DNA from: an uncultured beta proteobacterium
GTDB lineage: Bacteria > Pseudomonadota > Gammaproteobacteria > Burkholderiales > SG8-39
Length of the DNA stretch: 8,926 bases
Assembly (NCBI GenBank): GCA_903868285.1
Contig: CAIPUP010000393.1
Span: 1 to 8,926 of the forward strand
Reading direction: 5' to 3'
Positions 1 to 6,539 of the stretch are shown here, piece by piece. The position numbers were made by a program, and so were the translations under genes. Every line of letters begins with the position of its first letter. The stretch's first letter is position 1. Under the pieces are notes generated by a model. That model saw only the letters and a program-made list of their open reading frames with translations. It was not told the origin of the DNA and searched no databases.

Positions 1-1908
1 ACCGGCCTCATCACCACCGCCGGCTTTCGCGATGTGATCGAGATTGCGCGCGAGCTGCGCTACGACCTGTACGACCTCGCCGCACCCGGCCCCGATCCGG
101 TGATCCCGCGTGCCTTGCGTGCCGAGGTGCATGAGCGGGTGGATGCTGCGGGCTGCGTCATCCAGGCCCCGCGCGATGAAGAGATCGAACAGGTGATACG
201 CCAGCTGGTGGCCGGTGGTGTGCGTGCCATCGCTGTTTGCTTTTTGCACAGTTTCACCAATCCGGCGCATGAGCAGCGCGTCAAGGCCATTGCCCAGCGC
301 ATCGCGCCGCAGATCTCGGTGTCGCTATCGTCGGAGGTGCTGGGCGAGATGCGCGAGTACGAGCGCACCATTGCCACCGTGCTCAATGCCTATGTCATGC
401 CGATGGTCGGCAGCTATCTGGGCAGCATCGAGGACGGACTGAAGTCACTCGGCATGCCGGTGACGCTGCGCATCATGCAATCCAATGGTGGCGTGATCTC
501 GCGCGAGTTTGGTGAACGCATGCCGATCCGCATGCTGGAGTCGGGTCCGGCGGCCGGTGCCCTGGGCGCGGCACATGCCGCACGTCAGGCCGAAACGCCG
601 GATGTGATTGCCTTCGATATGGGCGGCACCACCGCCAAGGCCTGCCTGATTTCCAATGGCAAGCCCTCGGTCACCACCGACTTCGAGGCAGCACGCCTGC
701 AACGCTTTAAGAAGGGCAGCGGCCTGCCGGTGCGTCTGCCCACGGTGGATCTGATCGAGATCGGTGCCGGCGGTGGCAGCATTGCGCATGTCGATGCCAC
801 CGGGCTGCTCAAGGTCGGCCCGCACAGTGCCGGTTCCAACCCTGGCCCGGCCTGCTACGGCCTGGGTGGCACGCGTCCGACGGTGACCGATGCCGCATTG
901 CTACTGGGCTATCTCGATGGCGAGGGCTCGCTCAGTGGCGCGGTCAGCCTGCGCCCGGCGCTGGCCGAGCGTGCCATCGAAGAACACATCGCCAAGCCGC
1001 TGGGCATGAGCGTGATCGAGGCCGCCAACGGTATTCATCGCATCGTCTGCGAACACATGGCCAGCGCGGCCAAGATCCATGCGGTGGAGAACGGGCGCGA
1101 TGTGCGCCGCTACACCCTGCTGGCCTTCGGTGGTGCCGGTCCGATCCATGCGCGCGAAGTGGCCCGGCGCAGCGGCTGCGCCGAAGTGCTGGTGCCAGCC
1201 AATGCCGGGGTGTTCTCGGCCTTTGGTTTGCTGGTGGCGCCGATGAAGGTGGACATGGTGCGTACCCGCTTCAGTCGCTTGGCCGAGCTGGACTGGCCGG
1301 CCATCGAAGCCCTGTTGCTCAGCATGGAGACACCGCTGCGCGCCGAGCTGGCTTCGGCCGGTGTGCCGCAGGCTGATATCCAGTTTCGGCGTACTGCGGA
1401 TATGCGCTACGTCGGTCAGGGCTTCGAGGTGGAAACCGAACTGCCGGCGCAGATGCTGCCCTCCACCCTGGCCGAGATCGAACACAATTTTCAGACTGCC
1501 TATGCCGCACGCTTTGGCAAGCCGCTGGCGAGTCAGCGTATCGAGGTGGTGAACTGGCGTGTCGAGGGCAGTGCCGATGCCGCGGTGACACCGTTGGCGA
1601 GCGTGGCCAGCGCAGCGCAGGCGGCAACGGCGACGGCGATGGCAAAGCGACGCAGCCGGCCGGCCTACTTCCCGGATATCGCTGCCTTTGTCGAGACGCC
1701 GGTACTGACCCAGTCCGAATTGCAGCCGGGCCAGATGCATGACGGTCCGGCGCTGGTGGAGCAGCCTGGTTCCACGGTGGTGGTCGGACCAGGGGATCGC
1801 TTCATGCTGGACGAGGCGGGCAATCTGCGTATTCGTCTGCAAAGCCTGAACGCGCAACATCCGAACGTGCAAACCCTGAACGCGGTAACGACGGCGGTGA
1901 AAGCATGA
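1..1908 (+). CDS. hyuA: Hydantoinase/oxoprolinase family protein, HyuA-type subunit (5' end missing)
   Basis: This is the ATP-binding subunit of an ATP-dependent hydantoinase/5-oxoprolinase/ketone-carboxylase-type enzyme, probably cytoplasmic and acting with the HyuB-type protein encoded next. The frame is open from base 1 and its first codons give the family-typical T-T-A-G-F-R-D segment. The gene therefore begins upstream, and the GTG at 34 is not the start. 635 residues are visible of a family usually near 700; the N-terminal first phosphate-binding motif lies outside the window. Visible hallmarks are QSNGGV (478-495), ESGPAAGALGAA (about 538-573), the second ASKHA-type phosphate loop DMGGTT (616-633), EIGAGGGS (757-780), SNPGPACYG (835-861) and FGGAGPIHA (about 1126-1152). 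Homologues split ATP to activate cyclic amides (N-methylhydantoin, 5-oxoproline, caprolactam) or help carboxylate acetophenone or acetone; the substrate here is undetermined. The last 20 codons contain a short 15-bp repeat. The stop overlaps the hyuB start (ATGA). Confidence 0.93.
   Translation, partial: TGLITTAGFRDVIEIARELRYDLYDLAAPGPDPVIPRALRAEVHERVDAAGCVIQAPRDEEIEQVIRQLVAGGVRAIAVCFLHSFTNPAHEQRVKAIAQRIAPQISVSLSSEVLGEMREYERTIATVLNAYVMPMVGSYLGSIEDGLKSLGMPVTLRIMQSNGGVISREFGERMPIRMLESGPAAGALGAAHAARQAETPDVIAFDMGGTTAKACLISNGKPSVTTDFEAARLQRFKKGSGLPVRLPTVDLIEIGAGGGSIAHVDATGLLKVGPHSAGSNPGPACYGLGGTRPTVTDAALLLGYLDGEGSLSGAVSLRPALAERAIEEHIAKPLGMSVIEAANGIHRIVCEHMASAAKIHAVENGRDVRRYTLLAFGGAGPIHAREVARRSGCAEVLVPANAGVFSAFGLLVAPMKVDMVRTRFSRLAELDWPAIEALLLSMETPLRAELASAGVPQADIQFRRTADMRYVGQGFEVETELPAQMLPSTLAEIEHNFQTAYAARFGKPLASQRIEVVNWRVEGSADAAVTPLASVASAAQAATATAMAKRRSRPAYFPDIAAFVETPVLTQSELQPGQMHDGPALVEQPGSTVVVGPGDRFMLDEAGNLRIRLQSLNAQHPNVQTLNAVTTAVKA
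1846..1890 (+). repeat. Three imperfect 15-bp tandem repeats at the hyuA 3' end
   Basis: Units at 1846-1860, 1861-1875 and 1876-1890 share the core c-c/t-g-a-a-c-g-y-g. They are codon-aligned and encode LNAQH, PNVQT and LNAVT. Seen at wider scale, the 16-mers at 1839-1854 and 1869-1884 differ at one base. The repeats fall after the last conserved HyuA strand, so they lengthen a C-terminal tail that is probably not part of the fold. Confidence 0.6.
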
Positions 1909-3476
1909 ATCCGATCGATCTGGAAATTTACTGGAACCGGCTTATCGCCATCACCGACGAGGCCGGGGCCACGCTCAAGCGCACCTCGTTCTCGACGGTG
2001 GTGCGCGAGTCGAACGACTTTGCCTGTGTGCTGCTCGACACCAAGGCCAGGCTGGTGGCGCAGTCCACCCTCAGCATTCCCGGCTTCATCGGCACTGCGC
2101 CGCTGTCGCTGCAGGGCATGCTCAAGGTGTTTCCGGCCGAGCAGTTGCAGCCGGGCGACATCCTGTTCACCAACGATCCCTGGATCGGCACCGGTCATCT
2201 GCCCGATGCCACTATGGCAGCGCCGATCTTCATGCCGCCCGAGGCGGATGCCGGTGCAGGTGCGGCGCCACGCCTGGTGGCCTTTGCCATTGCCGTGGCG
2301 CATCTGTCGGACATCGGTGGCCGGCAGTGGTCGGCCGATGCCAACGAAATGTTCGAAGAGGGCATACGCTTTCCGGTCATCAAGCTGGCCGAGCAAGGGC
2401 GTATCAACCCCTGGGTGATGCAGATGCTCGAGGCCAACGTGCGTCTGCCACAGCAGGTGCGTGGCGACATCGAGGCACAGATGGGGGCCTTGCGCGTGGC
2501 CGAGCGACGCCTCATCGATCTGTTGCAGGAATACCGTCTGCCGGATATCCGCGAAATTGCCGAGGCGATCTTCAAGGCTTCGCAGGAGGCTGCCTTGCGC
2601 GAATTGCGGCAGATTCCGCCGGGCGTGTATGTCGGCAGTGTTGAATCCGATGGCTGGGACGAGCGTGTGCGCATTCAGGCCACCCTCACCGTCACTGCCG
2701 ATGGCGTGACCATCGACTACAGCGGCAGCACCGCCCAGGTGCGCTATGGCATCAACGAGACCTTCAATCACACCTACGCCTACAGCATCTATCCGTTCAA
2801 GTGCCTGCTCTCGCCCGGCATTCCCAACAACGATGGCTTCACCCGTCTGTTCAAGGTGATCGCGCCCGAGGGCAGCATTGTCAATGCCCGGCCACCGGCC
2901 GCGGTCGGTGCGCGCCATCTGATCGGACATCAGTTGCAGGCGGCGGTGTTCGAGGCGCTGGCGCCGGTGATGCCGGACAAGGTGCAGGCCGACAGCGGCA
3001 CGCCGCTATGGTCGGTGCTGATGCGCGGTGTCGACACGGCCAAGGGCACATCCTTTTCCACCATCTTGTTTTTCAATGGCGGCATGGGCGCGATGCGTGA
3101 TCGCGACGGACCGCCGGCGGCGGGCTTTCCGGCCAACATTTCCAACACGCCGGTGGAGGTGGCCGAGACCCTCGCCCCTATCCTGTTTCAGAGCAAGCGC
3201 CTGGCCGATGACTCCGGTGGCTCCGGAGCGCGTCATGGTGGTTGGGGGCAGGTGGTGTCGTTCCAGTCGCGCTGGCCGGGACGGCTGCGGGTGTCGCTGC
3301 TGACCGATCGCACCCGCGTGCCGGCCAAGGGCATCCTCGGTGGTGAACCCGGGCGTACCGGTCATGTGCTGTGCAATGGCCAGCCGGTGGAAAACCCCAA
3401 GGGCGTGGTTGATCTGCAGGAAGGCGATGTGCTGGAGCTGGCGCTGCCCGGGGGTGGCGGTTACGGCAAGTCCTGA
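1905..3476 (+). CDS. hyuB: Hydantoinase B/oxoprolinase family protein, HyuB-type subunit
   Basis: This is the second subunit of the HyuA/HyuB enzyme, 523 residues, which is a usual length for a free-standing B subunit. The N-terminus (NPIDLEIYWNRL) matches the family's usual opening. Further motifs are NDPW (residues 90-93), HLPD (98-101), HLSDIGG (133-139), ISNTPVEVAE in the C-terminal half, the glycine-rich DDSGGSGARHGG segment (435-446) and the closing PGGGGYG. The His/Asp motifs near residues 98-136 are the most conserved of the family and probably line the active site or bind a metal; that role is inferred. The ATG overlaps the hyuA stop as ATGA, with GGTGA at 1896-1900 as a possible ribosome site, so coupled translation is likely. 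Family members act in N-methylhydantoin, 5-oxoproline, caprolactam or acetophenone metabolism. Nothing in the window settles which. The last 16 bp overlap the tail of the convergent fau gene. Confidence 0.93.
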   Translation: MNPIDLEIYWNRLIAITDEAGATLKRTSFSTVVRESNDFACVLLDTKARLVAQSTLSIPGFIGTAPLSLQGMLKVFPAEQLQPGDILFTNDPWIGTGHLPDATMAAPIFMPPEADAGAGAAPRLVAFAIAVAHLSDIGGRQWSADANEMFEEGIRFPVIKLAEQGRINPWVMQMLEANVRLPQQVRGDIEAQMGALRVAERRLIDLLQEYRLPDIREIAEAIFKASQEAALRELRQIPPGVYVGSVESDGWDERVRIQATLTVTADGVTIDYSGSTAQVRYGINETFNHTYAYSIYPFKCLLSPGIPNNDGFTRLFKVIAPEGSIVNARPPAAVGARHLIGHQLQAAVFEALAPVMPDKVQADSGTPLWSVLMRGVDTAKGTSFSTILFFNGGMGAMRDRDGPPAAGFPANISNTPVEVAETLAPILFQSKRLADDSGGSGARHGGWGQVVSFQSRWPGRLRVSLLTDRTRVPAKGILGGEPGRTGHVLCNGQPVENPKGVVDLQEGDVLELALPGGGGYGKS

Positions 3477-4144
3477 AACACCAACCGGCCGGCTTCGCGC
3501 CGGTACAGCCCGCGCTCGGTGACCAGCCAGTCCATCGGAATGTCATGCGACTGCGGAGCGATGCTGGGAATGCGGCACAGCTCATAGCCGGTGGCGATCA
3601 CCAGTGGCGCGGATTTGCTCGATGTGGGGGACGCTAATTCGGTCGCTGAATTGGTCGCTAACCCGGCCGCTAACCCGGTCGCTAACCCGGTCGCGGCCAG
3701 CGCAGCCAGGGTGCGGTCGAAGTAGCCGCCGCCATAGCCCAGCCGGTAGCCGGCGGCGTCAATGCCCACCACCGGCAGCAGCACATGGCTGGGCTGCAGT
3801 TGCGGTGACTGCGCGCCCGGATAGGGGATGTCCAGCGGCCCGCTCAGCAGCGGGGTATCGGGGGTCCATTGCCGGAATAGCAGCGGACTGCCACTGGCCA
3901 CCACCACCGGCAGGGCGATACGCGCGCCGGCCTGATACAGCTGGCGCACCAGATTGCGGGCATCGTATTCGCCGCGATAGGGCCAGCAAAACGCCACGCA
4001 GGCCTGGGTCAGTTGCGGGAAGCCGCGCTGCAAATGGGCATCGATGCGTTGCGCCCAGGCGGCACGCTGGCTGGACGGCACCGCTTCGCGTTCCGCGATC
4101 AGTCGCCGGCGTTCGGATTTGCGCCAGTCGGGGTCGGTTTTCAC
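3461..4144 (-). CDS. fau: 5-formyltetrahydrofolate cyclo-ligase (methenyl-THF synthetase)
   Basis: This cytoplasmic enzyme converts 5-formyl-THF plus ATP to 5,10-methenyl-THF, returning the inhibitory storage folate to the one-carbon pool. It is called fau or ygfA in Escherichia coli. The basic N-terminus (WRKSERRRLIAEREAV, residues 7-22) matches the family's R/K-rich first helix. The signature GYGGGYFDRTLA (136-147) follows the strand HVLLPVVGID (120-129), and MDWLVTE (204-210) is the usual C-terminal D-x-(I/L)-V-T-E motif. The start is GTG at 4144-4142, the only initiation codon that keeps the first helix; a GGGTGG ribosome site lies 10 nt upstream. At 227 residues it is longer than the usual 180-200. 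The excess is a low-complexity loop (about residues 149-178) built from a 12-bp tandem repeat, between the GGGYFDR helix and the strand LVIATGYE. The gene is convergent with hyuB and divergent from slt. Confidence 0.93.
   Translation of the reverse strand: MKTDPDWRKSERRRLIAEREAVPSSQRAAWAQRIDAHLQRGFPQLTQACVAFCWPYRGEYDARNLVRQLYQAGARIALPVVVASGSPLLFRQWTPDTPLLSGPLDIPYPGAQSPQLQPSHVLLPVVGIDAAGYRLGYGGGYFDRTLAALAATGLATGLAAGLATNSATELASPTSSKSAPLVIATGYELCRIPSIAPQSHDIPMDWLVTERGLYRREAGRLVFQDLP
3630..3694 (-). repeat. 12-bp tandem repeat inside fau, about 5.4 copies
   Basis: On the + strand the units are 3630-3641, 3642-3653, 3654-3665, 3666-3677 and 3678-3689, plus five bases of a sixth copy. The three units 3654-3689 are the purest (consensus gtcgctaacccg, one difference); the two at 3630-3653 have diverged. 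Because the unit is four codons the reading frame is kept. On the minus strand it encodes ATGL, ATGL, AAGL, ATNS and ATEL (residues 151-170 of Fau). It looks like an expanded slippage repeat tolerated in a surface loop. Confidence 0.9.
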
Positions 4145-4154
4145 TTCAGAAATT

Positions 4155-4160
4155 CCACCC
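4155..4160 (-). promoter_or_regulatory. Ribosome binding site supporting the GTG start of fau
   Basis: The minus strand reads GGGTGG here, 10 nt before the GTG at 4144. No ATG in this frame lies close enough to keep the conserved basic N-terminal helix, so this site supports the GTG start. Confidence 0.5.
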
Positions 4161-4187
4161 GAAAAGTCACGGAAGTACTTAATAATA

Positions 4188-4217
4188 TTGAGAAATTTTT
4201 TTGCTGCATGCTATGCT
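4188..4217 (+). promoter_or_regulatory. Putative sigma70-type promoter for slt
   Basis: TTGAGA (4188-4193) and TATGCT (4212-4217) are separated by 18 bp, within a strikingly AT-rich island (about 4178-4203) in otherwise GC-rich DNA. Transcription from it would begin near 4223-4226, only a few bases before the slt ATG at 4227 or 4230. The same island must also serve the divergent fau gene. The minus strand has a TATTAT (4187-4182) but no good -35 partner, so I do not call that promoter. Confidence 0.45.
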
Positions 4218-4226
4218 GATCTGATC

Positions 4227-6467
4227 ATGATGAAGCATTGCAATATAGCACCCAGCCTTGTACCACCCAGCCTGGCGATGGCTGTCCCTGCGCCGGTTCT
4301 GCTGGCGCTGGCGCTACTGGTGCTCTGGACGCTCAGACCGGTCATGTTGCATGCCCAGGAAGCGACCGCAGGCAAGTCAGCGCAGTCGGCTGGCGCCAGC
4401 AGTAAGGCTGGCAAGTCGGCCAAGCCGGTGACGCCAGCCAAGGCTGCAGCAACGCCAGCTAAATCCAGCAAAGCAGCCAGCAACGCAGCGCTGAGCAAGG
4501 CCGCACCGTCACACAAAGTTAGCTACCGGCCGCCTGCGGCTGTCACCACCTCCACTGCGGCCGCGGGTGCCGGCGACCTGATCCTGCAGTCGCGTGATGC
4601 GGTACGTAACGGCGATCGCAACAAACTCGATCGCTTGCTGCCGCAGACGCGCGAGCATGTGCTGGCTGGCTATCCCGCGTACTGGCAATTACGCCTGCGT
4701 CTGGATCAGGCCACGCCTGATGAAGTGGAAGCCTTTTTTATTCGCCATCCGGGCGAGTATCTGGCCGAGGTGATGCGGCATGAGTGGCTGCGCATCCTGG
4801 CGCGGCGTGGTGACTGGAGCAATTTCGCACGGCATTACGCTGCACTGGTGTCGACCCTGGTGAACGACGAGCCGGATGTGCTGTGCTACGGACTACAGTC
4901 GCGCCATCAGGCTGGCGACATGACGGCGTTGTCCGAGCTGCGGGTGCATTGGCAAACGGCGCGTGATCTGCCCGAGGGGTGCCAGGCCTTGATCGAACCG
5001 ATGCGTGCCGCCGGACTGCTCGGCACGCAGCAGTTGTGGGAGCGTTTCCGTTTGCTGTCCGAAGCCAATCAGATGCCGGCACTGCGCCGCTTTCTGTCAC
5101 TGCTGCCCCAGAACGAACGCCCGGACCTGGCGCGACTGGACGCCTTGATGGCTTCGCCGGCGCGCTGGCTGGATCGCTCGGCCGATCAGCTGGCAACGCG
5201 ACCCGGGCGTGAGCTGGTGATCGTTGCGCTGGCGCGTCTGGCGCGCAGTGATTCGCAAGCCGCAGCGGCGCAGCTGGATGCCCGCCTGCGGGCGGCCCTC
5301 AGCCCCGAGCAACAGGCCTGGGCGCTGGCGCATATCGCCACTGCCGGTGCGCGCAAGCATCTGCCCGAGGCGCTGGAGTGGTTTCGCCAGGCCGCTGCGG
5401 CGGGTGGCTCGGCGTCCCCCATGACGCAGGAGCAACTGGCCTGGCGCACCCGTATCGCCTTGCGCTTGGGCAACTGGAGCGAGGTGAAAGCGGCGATCGA
5501 TGCCATGACCCCGCTTGCACGCGCCGAGTCGACCTGGACCTACTGGCTGGGGCGCGCCGCGCAACAGCAGGGTCGTAACGACGAGGCACGACAACTGTTT
5601 GTGCGAATTGCTGCCGAGCACAGCTTCTATGGCCGGCTGGCCGCCGAGGAAGTGGGGCAGACGCTCAGCCTGCCGCGTGCTGCGGCGATCGAGGCCAGGG
5701 AGTCGCAGGCGGCCGAGAACCATCCGGGATTGCGCCGTGCGCTGGCGCTGTTCGAACGCAGTATGCGGGTCGAGGGTGTGCGTGAATGGAACTGGGCGCT
5801 GCGCGGCATGGACGACCGTCAGCTGTTGGCCGCGGCCGAGCTGGCGCGTAGCAACAAGGTCTGGGACCGTGCCATCAACACGGCCGATCGCACCCAGCAG
5901 ACGCATGACTACAGCCTGCGTTTTCTGGCGCCGTATCGCGAGGCATTGGGGCGCGAGGCACGGGCGCAGTCGGTGGAAGAGCCGTTCGTACTCGGACTGG
6001 TACGCCAGGAGAGCCGCTTCATTGCCGAGGTGAAATCGGGCGCGGGCGCGGCCGGCTTGATGCAACTCATGCCGGCCACGGCACGTTGGGTGGCCAAGCG
6101 CGTCGGCATGCATGACTTTCACTGGTCGCGTGTCACCGAAGTCGATATCAATGCCCGCCTCGGAACTTATTACCTGCGCCAGGTGTTGTCCGAGCTCGAC
6201 AGCCATCCGGTGCTGGCCAGTGCCGCCTATAACGCCGGGCCTGGCCGGGCGCGCAACTGGCGTGGCGATCGTCCGCTCGAGGGCGCGATCTATGCCGAGT
6301 CGATTCCGTTCAACGAGACACGCGACTACGTCAAGAAGGTCATGTCCAATACCGTTTACTACGCGGCGGTGCTGGGTGGTGAAGCCCGCTCGCTCAAGTC
6401 GCGACTGGGTACCGTCGCGGCGCGTGGTACGCCCAGCGATCAGCTGGCGAACAAGGACCTGCCGTAG
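4227..6467 (+). CDS. slt: Soluble lytic murein transglycosylase, Slt70-like
   Basis: This periplasmic enzyme cleaves the MurNAc-GlcNAc bond of peptidoglycan, leaving 1,6-anhydromuramic ends, in wall turnover. The protein is 746 residues from the ATG at 4227 (an adjacent ATG lies at 4230). It opens with a signal peptide: K3/H4, hydrophobic core VLLALALLVLW (24-34), and probable cleavage after LHA (41-43). A low-complexity Ala/Lys/Ser/Pro linker follows (about 47-117), then a long alpha-helical region (about 118-580) like the superhelical ring of Slt70. The catalytic domain has the Glu in RQESRF (E595), GAAGLMQLMPATA (607-619), AAYNAGPGR (from about 666) and ETRDYVKKVMSN, all hallmarks of family 1 transglycosylases. 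The length is greater than E. coli Slt70, mainly because of the linker. The frame is open back to 4044, but that part is antisense to fau and lacks family similarity. No clear Shine-Dalgarno precedes the ATG. Confidence 0.94.
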   Translation: MMKHCNIAPSLVPPSLAMAVPAPVLLALALLVLWTLRPVMLHAQEATAGKSAQSAGASSKAGKSAKPVTPAKAAATPAKSSKAASNAALSKAAPSHKVSYRPPAAVTTSTAAAGAGDLILQSRDAVRNGDRNKLDRLLPQTREHVLAGYPAYWQLRLRLDQATPDEVEAFFIRHPGEYLAEVMRHEWLRILARRGDWSNFARHYAALVSTLVNDEPDVLCYGLQSRHQAGDMTALSELRVHWQTARDLPEGCQALIEPMRAAGLLGTQQLWERFRLLSEANQMPALRRFLSLLPQNERPDLARLDALMASPARWLDRSADQLATRPGRELVIVALARLARSDSQAAAAQLDARLRAALSPEQQAWALAHIATAGARKHLPEALEWFRQAAAAGGSASPMTQEQLAWRTRIALRLGNWSEVKAAIDAMTPLARAESTWTYWLGRAAQQQGRNDEARQLFVRIAAEHSFYGRLAAEEVGQTLSLPRAAAIEARESQAAENHPGLRRALALFERSMRVEGVREWNWALRGMDDRQLLAAAELARSNKVWDRAINTADRTQQTHDYSLRFLAPYREALGREARAQSVEEPFVLGLVRQESRFIAEVKSGAGAAGLMQLMPATARWVAKRVGMHDFHWSRVTEVDINARLGTYYLRQVLSELDSHPVLASAAYNAGPGRARNWRGDRPLEGAIYAESIPFNETRDYVKKVMSNTVYYAAVLGGEARSLKSRLGTVAARGTPSDQLANKDLP

Positions 6468-6489
6468 TTTTCGCGTGGTTTTCGCGCGG
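6468..6489 (+). repeat. Two adjacent 11-bp direct repeats after the slt stop
   Basis: ttttcgcgtgg (6468-6478) and ttttcgcgcgg (6479-6489) differ at one base and are followed by a third, decayed ctttttcccg. They fill the first third of the 72-bp gap before the next gene. No stem-loop followed by a T run is present, so I do not read this as a terminator. Confidence 0.5.
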
Positions 6490-6539
6490 CTTTTTCCCGT
6501 AGGAAATTCCTGATCGTTGCTCAACCTGGTTATCTGCTC

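Noticed and set aside
34..36. GTG at 34 as the hyuA start
   Set aside because: Conserved HyuA residues are encoded before it, from base 1, so the gene is truncated by the window edge.
901..2930. Two long minus-strand open frames (901-1872 and 1665-2930) opposite hyuAB
   Set aside because: They overlap each other and well-supported hyuA and hyuB, and their translations look like random GC-rich shadow sequence.
3630..3701. Possible CRISPR-like or regulatory repeat array
   Set aside because: The units are directly tandem without spacers, are exact multiples of codons, and lie in frame inside fau; this is a coding minisatellite.
4044..4226. Upstream extension of the slt reading frame (61 extra codons)
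   Set aside because: The extension is antisense to the start of fau, would bury the signal peptide inside the protein, and lies upstream of the likely promoter.
4145..4226. 6S RNA gene (ssrS) next to fau, as in Gammaproteobacteria
   Set aside because: The gap is only 82 bp, too short for a roughly 180-nt 6S RNA, and there is no long rod-like inverted complementarity in it.
5097..6524. 475-codon open frame on the minus strand opposite slt
   Set aside because: Antisense shadow of the Slt helical and catalytic regions, with Arg/His/Gln-rich composition and no domain signature.
6507..6535. Possible promoter (TTCCTG, 17 bp, TTATCT) before the SDR gene
   Set aside because: Both boxes match consensus poorly, and transcription would begin at or after the start codon.
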